61,189 nt of DNA from Candidatus Saccharicenans sp. (GTDB taxonomy: Bacteria > Acidobacteriota > Aminicenantia > Aminicenantales > Saccharicenantaceae), in the NCBI GenBank assembly GCA_030017715.1, contig JASEIU010000004.1, forward strand, positions 203,456-264,644, read 5' to 3'. The translations under genes were made by a program, and so were the position numbers. This document shows, piece by piece, positions 54,864 through 61,189 of this stretch. The first letter of the stretch is position 1. Each line of letters starts with the position of its first letter. The notes beneath the pieces are model-generated. The model did no database searches. It was given only the letters and a program-made list of their open reading frames with translations, and was not told the DNA's origin.

Positions 54864-55619
54864 TTAGCTGGCGGCGGAATATCTGGCTATTTCTTCTTCG
54901 TCTATGTCGAAGTTGGCGGAGACGGTTTGAACATCATCGTGGTCTTCGAGTTCTTCAACCAGTTTCAAACACTGTTCGGCCTGCTTGCCCTCGAGTTTGA
55001 CATAATTCTGGGGCAGATAACCGACGTTGGAATCCGAGATTTCAATGTTGTTTTGCTTCAGAGCTTCCAGGACGGCCTCATAATTTTCGGGGGCAGTGAT
55101 GATTTCGAAGTTGCTGCCATCGTCCTTGACGTCCTCGGCTCCGGCATTCAGGGCAATCTCCAGCAGTTTTTCTTCTTCCACTTTGGATTTCTCGACGTCT
55201 ATGTAACCCTGCCGCTTGAACATCCAGGCCACGCAGCCCGATTCTCCCATGCGGCCGCCGAACTTGGAGAAGATGTGTCTGAGTTCGGCTACGGTGCGAT
55301 TTTTATTGTCGGTCAGGGCGGTCAGGTAAATGGCCACCCCGCCCGGTCCATACCCTTCGTAGACGACTTCTTCGTAGGAGGCCCCTTCTAACTGACCGGT
55401 GCCTTTCATGATGGCTCTTTTGATATTATCGGAGGGCATATTAACGGCTTTGGCATCGGCGATGGCTTTCCGCAGCCGGGGATTCTTTTCCGGGTCGCCG
55501 CCGCCGGCCCTGGCGGCCACGCTGATTTCCCTGATCAGCTTGGTGAACATTTTGCCGCGTTTGGCATCAACGGCCGCTTTCTTATGCTTAATAGAATGCC
55601 ATTTTGAATGTCCAGACAT
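54864..55619 (-). CDS. yebC: YebC/PmpR family protein
   Basis: YebC-family proteins act as transcriptional regulators or as translation factors that relieve stalling at proline stretches, depending on the paralog. It has 251 residues, with [28 protein letters not shown] at the start, [21 protein letters not shown] and the acidic end [23 protein letters not shown] precedes the ATG. It is the first gene of the ruv operon. Confidence 0.96.
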   Translation of the reverse strand: MSGHSKWHSIKHKKAAVDAKRGKMFTKLIREISVAARAGGGDPEKNPRLRKAIADAKAVNMPSDNIKRAIMKGTGQLEGASYEEVVYEGYGPGGVAIYLTALTDNKNRTVAELRHIFSKFGGRMGESGCVAWMFKRQGYIDVEKSKVEEEKLLEIALNAGAEDVKDDGSNFEIITAPENYEAVLEALKQNNIEISDSNVGYLPQNYVKLEGKQAEQCLKLVEELEDHDDVQTVSANFDIDEEEIARYSAAS

Positions 55620-55648
55620 GGCTTTCTCCTTATCTTAGATGCACAAAA

Positions 55649-55677
55649 ATTTTAGCACATTTATCCCCGGCAGGCAA
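55649..55677 (-). promoter_or_regulatory. Promoter of yebC-ruvCAB-queA
   Basis: On the minus strand TTGCCT (55677-55672) and TAAAAT (55654-55649) are 17 bases apart, about 30 bases before the yebC ATG. Confidence 0.6.
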
Positions 55678-55689
55678 TCATCCGTTTTC

Positions 55690-55900
55690 TTATGATTTTC
55701 TCCGGAGGCGGGGAGATCTGGTTTAACCGCCTGCGCCTTAGCGGTGAGCAATTCAGGTGTCTTAGGACATCTGACCGGAGGGCGGCTTCATCCGAATCAC
55801 CGGATCCACCTCTCACCTGGCCGAGAAAATGGCCATTGAGGAGCCTGAAAAGAACAGCCCGGGCCGGCAGAAAGTAAAGCGGGAGGGAATCTGTATTTTT
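55690..55900. other. Intergenic segment with a run of four potential hairpins
   Basis: This 365-base gap between yebC and the diguanylate cyclase gene has no convincing gene. It contains four closely spaced inverted repeats: ACCGC/GCGGT (55726-55745), CAGGTGTC/GACATCTG (55754-55773, one G-U), ATCCG/CGGAT (55790-55805) and TGGCC/GGCCA (55818-55835). It lies outside the transcripts predicted from the two flanking divergent promoters. It does not fold as a tRNA by eye, and no known riboswitch core was seen. A small RNA is possible. Confidence 0.35.
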
Positions 55901-55922
55901 TTTCCGGCAGGAAAAATATTCA

Positions 55923-55951
55923 TTGATTCAGACCTTTTTCCTGCATATAAT
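55923..55951 (+). promoter_or_regulatory. Promoter of the diguanylate cyclase gene
   Basis: TTGATT (55923-55928) and consensus TATAAT (55946-55951) are 17 bases apart. The start site is predicted near 55958, downstream of the hairpin-rich segment. Confidence 0.65.
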
Positions 55952-55984
55952 CAACAGGGTTTTTTGGAAAAATGGACGTCGACC

Positions 55985-57124
55985 ATGTCTAACTCGACCT
56001 TAAATCCGGTGACTCTGACCTTCGCCAGTTCCGAGCTGGAAAAAAAGTTTCTGGAGTCGTATCACCAGCGGTTGATAATTCGCTTCCGCTGGGCTCTGTT
56101 ATTGGGCATCTTTCTGTATTCGGCGTTTGCGATTCTGGATTCGGTCAGCGTCGGACCTCTCTGGCCCAAAATCTGGTTTATCAGGTTTGCCGTGGTGAAT
56201 CCGATTCTTATTGCCGGTTTCCTGCTGTCCTTCAAAAGGAGTTTCTTTGTCCGCCGTTACCAGGAGATTGTTTCTCTGGTAGTTCTGGCCGCTGGAGGCG
56301 GAATTCTGGCCATGCTGGCCCTGATACCCGCTCCGGCCCTCTATCTTTATGTCCAGGGTTTGATGCTGGTGGTTATTTATAATTTTACTTTTCTGGGCCT
56401 GCGATTTGTCAGGGCATCGATAAACGGGCTGCTTTTAGTGGCGGCCTTTGAAACCGTCAGCCTGTGGATTAACCCGCTTCCCCGGGCGGTCTTCATCAAC
56501 AACAATTTTTTCCTGATTTCAGCCAACGTGATCGGTATGGCCGTGGCTTATTATCTGGAAAAATTAAACCGGGATAATTTTCTTCACGGGATTTCTTTGA
56601 GAAAGCTGGCCGAGGTGGACAGCCTGACCGGGCTGCTGAACCGCGGCTTTTTTATGGATGAGGTCAAGCGGTTCCTGACTGGAAGGAGGCAGAATGAAGG
56701 GCTGGCTGCCTTCTGCATCCTGGACCTGGACCGTTTCAAGGAAATTAACGATACCCTCGGCCATATAATGGGGGACGAAATCCTGATGAATCTGGGCCAG
56801 GTCATAGCCAGTAAGATGAGGTCTTCCGACCTGATCGGCCGTCTGGGTGGAGACGAGCTCGGGTTTTTCTTCCCTGAAGTAAAAAACGAGGCGGACATTC
56901 TCAACATTTTTATGAAATTGAAAACCGAGTTTCAGACGCTCAGCCAGGGGATTGAGTGGCCGGTTAGTTTTTCTGTCGGCTGCCTCATCTTTGGCCCCGC
57001 GCTCGACGACCTTTTTCAGTGCTATGCCCGGGCCGACCGGGCCCTTCTAAGGGCCAAACAGAGCCGGGATTTTCTGGTGATGATCGATTCTCAGGAAAGA
57101 ACTGTTCTGGAGCGCAGGCTCTGA
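55985..57124 (+). CDS. Membrane-bound diguanylate cyclase (GGDEF)
   Basis: Makes cyclic di-GMP from two GTP. It has 379 residues from ATG 55985; TTG 55964 is an alternative, and the frame upstream would precede the promoter. About six transmembrane segments lie in residues 33-190 and form an unassigned sensor region. The GGDEF domain (about 205-370) has DSLTGLLNRGFF, DLDRFKEINDTLGH, the active site GGDEL 288-292 and an inhibitory-site RxxD at 279-282. It is therefore predicted active and product-inhibited. It has no obvious partner nearby. Confidence 0.88.
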   Translation: MSNSTLNPVTLTFASSELEKKFLESYHQRLIIRFRWALLLGIFLYSAFAILDSVSVGPLWPKIWFIRFAVVNPILIAGFLLSFKRSFFVRRYQEIVSLVVLAAGGGILAMLALIPAPALYLYVQGLMLVVIYNFTFLGLRFVRASINGLLLVAAFETVSLWINPLPRAVFINNNFFLISANVIGMAVAYYLEKLNRDNFLHGISLRKLAEVDSLTGLLNRGFFMDEVKRFLTGRRQNEGLAAFCILDLDRFKEINDTLGHIMGDEILMNLGQVIASKMRSSDLIGRLGGDELGFFFPEVKNEADILNIFMKLKTEFQTLSQGIEWPVSFSVGCLIFGPALDDLFQCYARADRALLRAKQSRDFLVMIDSQERTVLERRL

Positions 57125-57154
57125 CAGGAACAGGACCGGCCGGGGCTGTTCCTG
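57125..57154 (+). other. Inverted repeat directly after the diguanylate cyclase stop
   Basis: CAGGAACAG (57125-57133) and CTGTTCCTG (57146-57154) form a perfect 9-bp stem with a GC-rich 12-base loop, starting at the base after the stop codon. No T-run follows. It may stabilise or end the transcript before the folD promoter. Confidence 0.5.
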
Positions 57155-57221
57155 AGCCTCGGGAACAGAGATTTACGTGGGACGGTGCCGGCTGACCGAC
57201 AATAATCCGGAAGAAAAATTA

Positions 57222-57250
57222 TTGACTGATAGGATGAAGTCGGTTAACTT
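57222..57250 (+). promoter_or_regulatory. Promoter of folD
   Basis: TTGACT (57222-57227) and TAACTT (57245-57250) are 17 bases apart, about 30 bases before the folD ATG, which has GGGAGG as ribosome-binding site. Confidence 0.5.
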
Positions 57251-57280
57251 ATTGAGGCAGTCTTAATAAGGGAGGAAATT

Positions 57281-58162
57281 ATGACCGCAAAGATCATATC
57301 GGGCAAGGAAGTGGCAGCTTCTATTAGAGAAGAGTTGAAAGCCAGAACGGCTGTCCTCAAACAGAAGGGCCTGACGCCGGGGCTGGGAGTCATCCTGGTC
57401 GGCGAGGACCCGGCCTCGGTTTCCTATGTCACCGCCAAAGCCAAAGGAGCTGAAGAAATCGGAATGTTTGAAGAGACGGTCCGCCTGCCGGCTGATTCCT
57501 CAGAGGAAGAAATTCTGAAGACTGTCGACCGGCTAAATCGCGACCCCCGTTTTCATGGCGTCCTGGTGCAGCTCCCGCTGCCCAGGTGGGTCAATCCGGA
57601 TAAAGTCATCAATTTTATTTCTCCGGAAAAGGATGTGGACGGGTTTCATCCGATAAACGTCGGCAAGCTGTTGCGGGGTGAGCCCTGTCCGCTGCCCTGC
57701 ACTCCGTTCGGCGTCCAGCAGATGCTGGTCCGAAGCGGGTACAGTCCGGAAGGCAAGCACGTGGTGGTCTGCGGCCGCAGCAACATCGTTGGCAAGCCGC
57801 TGGTGGCCCTGCTGATGCAAAAAAAGCCCGGGGCCAACGCCACGGTGACTGTCTGCCATACCGGCACGCCTGATTTAAAAAGATTCACCCTCCAGGCTGA
57901 TATTCTGGTGGCAGCCATGGGAGCCCCCAGGGCTATAACCGCCGAGATGGTCAGGGAAGGCTGTGTGGTTATCGATGTCGGAGTCAACCGGGTGCCCGAC
58001 CCACACTCACCCAAAGGTTTCAGGTTGGTTGGCGACTGCGACTTTGAAGCCATCAAGGAAAAAGCCGAAGCCATCACTCCTGTCCCGGGCGGAGTTGGAC
58101 CGATGACTGTAACCATGCTGTTGATGAACACCATTGAAGCGGCCGAGAGAACGCTGCTCTGA
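57281..58162 (+). CDS. folD: Bifunctional methylenetetrahydrofolate dehydrogenase/cyclohydrolase
   Basis: Interconverts methylene-, methenyl- and formyl-tetrahydrofolate. It has 293 residues, full length. SVSYVTAKAKGAEEIG carries the catalytic Lys region, VQLPLPRWVNPDKVINFISPEKDVDGFHPINVG the folate site, GRSNIVGKPLVALL the NADP site, and the signature PVPGGVGPMTVTMLLMNT ends the protein. It is a single gene on the plus strand. Confidence 0.97.
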   Translation: MTAKIISGKEVAASIREELKARTAVLKQKGLTPGLGVILVGEDPASVSYVTAKAKGAEEIGMFEETVRLPADSSEEEILKTVDRLNRDPRFHGVLVQLPLPRWVNPDKVINFISPEKDVDGFHPINVGKLLRGEPCPLPCTPFGVQQMLVRSGYSPEGKHVVVCGRSNIVGKPLVALLMQKKPGANATVTVCHTGTPDLKRFTLQADILVAAMGAPRAITAEMVREGCVVIDVGVNRVPDPHSPKGFRLVGDCDFEAIKEKAEAITPVPGGVGPMTVTMLLMNTIEAAERTLL

Positions 58163-58403
58163 TTTAAGGACGGGCAAAAAGCTGCCGCCTGTCGTCGGGG
58201 ATAAAACAAAAAACCAAATCAAGGTTGACTTCCGGCTTCCCTTCCGAGGCGGACTTTCAGCCCGAACCTCAAGGGGGCAGGAATCTCCGCCACGACATAT
58301 GAAGAAATTTTCATATAACCGAACCGGACGGCGGAATTTTTCCCGGTTATTAGACCTATTGGTTCCCGCGGTTATACGGTCTTTCTGAGACTCTATTTCA
58401 CGG

Positions 58404-59213
58404 TCAGACGTAACTGTGGAGACCGCTCAGAAAGTAGTTGACCCCGAAGAAGGTAAACAGAGCAGCCAGAAAGCCGAGGACCGCAATCAGGGCGGATTTT
58501 CTGCCTTTCCAGCCGTGAACCAGCCGGGTGTGAAGGTAAAGAGCATAAAACAGCCAGGTAATGAGCGACCAGACTTCCTTCGGGTCCCAGCCCCAGTAAC
58601 GCCCCCAGGCTCTGCTGGCCCAGATCATGCCGAAAACCAGTGCTCCCAGGGTAAACAGGGGAAAGCCCACCGCGACCGCCCGGTAGGCGAGCAGGTCCAG
58701 TTTTTCTCTTCTGGCTTCATTGGCCGGCCGGTGGCTCTTGTCAGGAGTCAGCAGATATAGCAGGCTGGCCACAAAGGCCACTGCCAGAAAGGCTTCTCCC
58801 AGCAGAGTCACCGAGACATGAAGCCAGAGCCAGTAACTCTGCAGGGCGGGAACGAGCGGATTGTAAGTCTTGGGCAGAGCCGGCGACGAGGCCAGGGCCA
58901 TCAGGGCCAACACCACCAGCCAGAGATAAGGAGCGGTTTTTTCCAGGCGAAATTTCCGGTCAAAGATGATAACCGCCAGCACACAACTCCAGGCCAGGAA
59001 GCTTACGGATTCATACATGGTGGTAAAAGGGGCCTGCCCGCTCTCAACCGTCCGCCTGACCAGAGAGAGGCTGTGCAGGACAAAACCGGCCAGACCCAGG
59101 TAGTAAGAAATCCTGCGCATCCGGTTTCCGGTCCTGAAAAAAAAGAGGAAGCCGGTCAGCATGGTCAGGAGATAAATGATGAAGGCCAGTAGCAGTAAGG
59201 AAAACTCATTCAT
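58404..59213 (-). CDS. ccsA: Cytochrome c biogenesis protein CcsA (ResC/CcmC-type)
   Basis: Membrane heme-handling subunit of the system II cytochrome c synthetase. It has 269 residues and about eight hydrophobic segments. The heme-binding tryptophan-rich motif reads WGRYWGWDPKEVWSLITW (about 196-213), and conserved His residues flank it. Its start overlaps the ResB gene by 8 bases. CcsA and ResB together attach heme to apocytochromes outside the inner membrane. Confidence 0.92.
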   Translation of the reverse strand: MNEFSLLLLAFIIYLLTMLTGFLFFFRTGNRMRRISYYLGLAGFVLHSLSLVRRTVESGQAPFTTMYESVSFLAWSCVLAVIIFDRKFRLEKTAPYLWLVVLALMALASSPALPKTYNPLVPALQSYWLWLHVSVTLLGEAFLAVAFVASLLYLLTPDKSHRPANEARREKLDLLAYRAVAVGFPLFTLGALVFGMIWASRAWGRYWGWDPKEVWSLITWLFYALYLHTRLVHGWKGRKSALIAVLGFLAALFTFFGVNYFLSGLHSYV

Positions 59214-60564
59214 CGGTTTTATCCTTTGATCCTTTTTGGCCGGTCAATCCCAGCAACTGATCAACTTCACGACGGAAGGCGGCCGGGTTTTTTCTGGTGT
59301 AGACCAGGTAGAGCGGAGGCTGTCCTGTCCTCTGGCAGATCCTGACTTCCCGGTAGGGAAGATAAAAAGAAATCAGCAAGCCCAGAACCAGCAACAGCGA
59401 GCCGGACCAGACCAGGCTGGCCCCGGGGTCATAGGCAGCCTCCAGGACCGAAAACGGGGGGGCCGAAAAACTCTTGAGGTTGACCTTCATTCCCGGCAGT
59501 GTGCTGCGCTGGTAGCGACTGATTTCCGGATGGCGGCTGAAAACCCAGCCCACAAAAACCTGGTTGCCTCCGGCCATGATTTCCACCATGGCAGCCGGAT
59601 TGGCTGGCTCAGGCGAGCGACTGAAAGCCCGGCCGGCCTCATCCACCGCGAAATCGGGAATGAAACCCGGGGCTTTTACCATTAAGTTATCTCCCGCCTC
59701 TCTCGTTTCTCCGGCCTTCAGGTTCACAATTCTTGTCCCGACTCCCGGCAGCGATATTTCCAGCCCCAGCTCCGTCCTGTCCCAATCCTGTCCGTAGCTC
59801 ATCTGGAAGAAACCGAGCCGGCGGTATTTTAGAGGATGGTTGACCTCTATCGTTTTCTGCAGCTTGACCTGGCCGTTTTCCAGGACTGAGACCAGACTCT
59901 TCCAGTCCTTCACCGAGCCGTCCGGATAGTATTCGGTGGTGAATCTGTCGAGCCGCAGACTGAATGTTTGCCCGGGAATTTTCTCGGTTTGTCCTTCGGT
60001 CAGGGCCACTGAAATCCGCTGGCTGAAGAGGGCTGAAATTAAGCCGCCGGCAATTATTATCATCAACCCCAGGTGAACCAGCTCCGGGCCAAAGAGACCC
60101 GGCCGGCTTTTTCTGGCCAGGAAGATTTTTTTGTCTTCGTTGCCGGTCGTCCTGACCCGATAACCTTTTTTCTTAAAAGCGGCCGCCAGTTGAAGGAGGT
60201 CTTCGCTCAACCATCTTTCCAGCCGGGCGCGGTCGCGCCTTTCAGCCGGCGGTTGTCCGGAGGCGAGGAGACTTTCATCCCTGATTCTCAGTCGCCGGAA
60301 TTTGGCCGGCAACCGGAGCCAGGAGCAAAACAAAAGATTCAGGAGCAAAAGAAAAATCAGGCTCAGGAAAAGAGGGGATCGATAAAGATGGTCAAAATCG
60401 AGTGCCAGGATCAGGCCGGAAAAATCCCGGAGATGCTGCCGGTAGAATTCCGGGGCCTGGCCCTGCGGGATCAGGGTTCCGATTATTGACAGTATGATTA
60501 TTAAAATTAGCAGGCCAAGGCCCAGCTTCAGGGAAGCCAGGAATTTCCAGGGTCCGGAAGTCAT
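59206..60564 (-). CDS. resB: Cytochrome c biogenesis protein ResB (CcsB)
   Basis: Partner of CcsA in system II. ATG 60564 gives 452 residues. The frame is open upstream, but that part overlaps the Rrf2 gene. Three N-terminal membrane segments are visible (GLGLLILIIILSIIGTLIPQG, SLIFLLLLNLLFCSWL and LVHLGLMIIIAGGLISALF), then a large periplasmic domain with LGFFQMSYGQDW, and a last segment SGSLLLVLGLLISFYLPYREV. The Shine-Dalgarno is weak, so translation may be coupled to the preceding gene. Confidence 0.88.
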   Translation of the reverse strand: MTSGPWKFLASLKLGLGLLILIIILSIIGTLIPQGQAPEFYRQHLRDFSGLILALDFDHLYRSPLFLSLIFLLLLNLLFCSWLRLPAKFRRLRIRDESLLASGQPPAERRDRARLERWLSEDLLQLAAAFKKKGYRVRTTGNEDKKIFLARKSRPGLFGPELVHLGLMIIIAGGLISALFSQRISVALTEGQTEKIPGQTFSLRLDRFTTEYYPDGSVKDWKSLVSVLENGQVKLQKTIEVNHPLKYRRLGFFQMSYGQDWDRTELGLEISLPGVGTRIVNLKAGETREAGDNLMVKAPGFIPDFAVDEAGRAFSRSPEPANPAAMVEIMAGGNQVFVGWVFSRHPEISRYQRSTLPGMKVNLKSFSAPPFSVLEAAYDPGASLVWSGSLLLVLGLLISFYLPYREVRICQRTGQPPLYLVYTRKNPAAFRREVDQLLGLTGQKGSKDKTDE

Positions 60565-60580
60565 GGCCGGCTCGAAGCTC

Positions 60581-61033
60581 TCAGCTCTTAGGGTTCCTGG
60601 GTTTGCGACGGCTCTTTTTTTCGGCGATTCGGACCATATCCTGCAGGCTGACCGAGTCAAAATAGTTTTTCATGACCGCCGTCCCTTCTTTCCAGATTTC
60701 ATGAGCCGCACAGTAAGAGGACCGGGGACAGTTATTGCGATCTTCCACGCATTCCACCAGGCAACAATTGCCTTCGACCGCCTGCAGCACCTCGCTCAAC
60801 CTGATGGAGGCCGGCGGCCTGGACAGGGTATAACCCCCGCCGGCTCCCCTCTGGCTCTTGACCAGCCGGTGGTCGCGGAGCGGAATTATGATTTGCTCCA
60901 GATAACGGATGGAGATATCCTCTTCCTCGGCCACTTCCTTCAGGGAACGAGCCGGGGAGCTCTCCTGAAAGTGCAGGGCCAGGTTAAGCATCAACCTGGT
61001 GCCGTATCTTCCCTTGGTTGAAATCCTGAACAT
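60581..61033 (-). CDS. Rrf2-family regulator with Cys cluster
   Basis: It has 150 residues. The winged-helix domain reads FRISTKGRYGTRLMLNLALHF, EDISIRYLEQIIIPL and SQRGAGGGYTLSRPP. The wing is followed by cysteines C90, C91, C95, C102 and C108 plus H111. C95-x6-C102-x5-C108-x2-H111 resembles the Fe-S ligand region of IscR (C-x5-C-x5-C-x2-H). It is the first gene of an operon with resB and ccsA, so it may adjust cytochrome c maturation to Fe-S status, redox or nitric oxide. Signal and targets are inference. Confidence 0.9.
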   Translation of the reverse strand: MFRISTKGRYGTRLMLNLALHFQESSPARSLKEVAEEEDISIRYLEQIIIPLRDHRLVKSQRGAGGGYTLSRPPASIRLSEVLQAVEGNCCLVECVEDRNNCPRSSYCAAHEIWKEGTAVMKNYFDSVSLQDMVRIAEKKSRRKPRNPKS

Positions 61034-61098
61034 CTCAGTCTCCTTGCCCGGGACTGTCCAGCCCCGGCTTATGCCTGTCCATAATCCAATTTACCATA

Positions 61099-61127
61099 AT
61101 TCTATCGGAATAGTAGGCATAAGGCAA
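61099..61127 (-). promoter_or_regulatory. Promoter and possible Rrf2 operator upstream of the cytochrome c operon
   Basis: On the minus strand TTGCCT (61127-61122) and TAGAAT (61104-61099) are 17 bases apart. An imperfect dyad ATTC-CGATA-GAAT lies over the -10 box, a sensible site for autoregulation by the Rrf2 protein. Nothing else is recognised up to the window end. Confidence 0.45.
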
Positions 61128-61189
61128 ATCCAAAGGTCGTTGGCAGATACATGGTATCCAGGCAGAGGGAAAAGTTTTTGATAGAGGTC

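Noticed and set aside
55700..55815. Possible tRNA (Ser- or Sec-like) in the yebC-diguanylate cyclase gap
   Set aside because: Neither strand gives paired acceptor ends, a proper D-arm, or a T-arm with TTCGAAT-type loop in the right place.
1..61189. CRISPR arrays, transposases, integrases, phage genes or toxin-antitoxin pairs
   Set aside because: No regularly spaced repeats and no matching protein motifs were seen in any frame.

Overview
This 61 kb window is chromosomal DNA of a Gram-negative bacterium with a mid-50s percent GC content by eye. Diderm features are visible: several lipoprotein signals, two small beta-barrel-like proteins ending in an aromatic residue, a membrane-bound lytic transglycosylase, and Tat signals. 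The mix of exported S9 and M28 peptidases, tryptophanase, TrpB2, LarC and zinc-type ribosomal proteins would suit Acidobacteriota or Candidatus Aminicenantes. That placement is inference from gene content only.

Positions 1-17707 (+) hold the end of fusA, then tuf, then an uninterrupted S10-spc-alpha ribosomal supercluster: rpsJ to rplQ, including secY, adk, map, infA, the 37-codon rpmJ and rpoA. Gene order is conserved and many genes overlap by ATGA or TAATG. tuf is the odd member, with a different codon style and a divergent switch I.

Positions 17839-22575 form an envelope cluster. It has a lipoprotein NlpC/P60 endopeptidase (-), a divergent Tat-exported dipeptide epimerase (+), a class A beta-lactamase-like protein (-) and an MltD-like transglycosylase (-). 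Positions 22652-27821 (-) hold an S9 peptidase fused to a sulfatase-modifying-factor-like domain, a CCA-adding/polyA polymerase and galE. Positions 27969-35149 hold an LEA14-type protein, a GT2 glycosyltransferase, a strong terminator, a small outer-membrane-type protein, a Sua5/YrdC protein, and the minus-strand set larC-folE-metG.

Positions 35766-41520 hold mtnP, a PfkB kinase, tryptophanase, a broken gene with a strong terminator, and the convergent trpB2. The most interesting element lies upstream of trpB2. A near-consensus promoter drives what looks like a leaderless 30-codon leader peptide ending SSWFWWAA. The codons just before the first Trp codon contain a 9-nt perfect complement of the trpB2 Shine-Dalgarno sequence. 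This is the layout expected for tryptophan-responsive translational attenuation.

Positions 41777-51572 (+) hold an M28 peptidase, a barrel-like protein, a GH109-type Tat-exported oxidoreductase-fold glycosidase, and a TetR-HlyD-ATPase-ATPase-permease-permease exporter operon of the YbhGFSR type. Positions 51635-55619 (-) are yebC-ruvC-ruvA-ruvB-queA. The right end carries a membrane diguanylate cyclase, folD (+), and an Rrf2 regulator-ResB-CcsA cytochrome c maturation operon (-). No rRNA, tRNA, CRISPR array, transposase or phage gene was seen.
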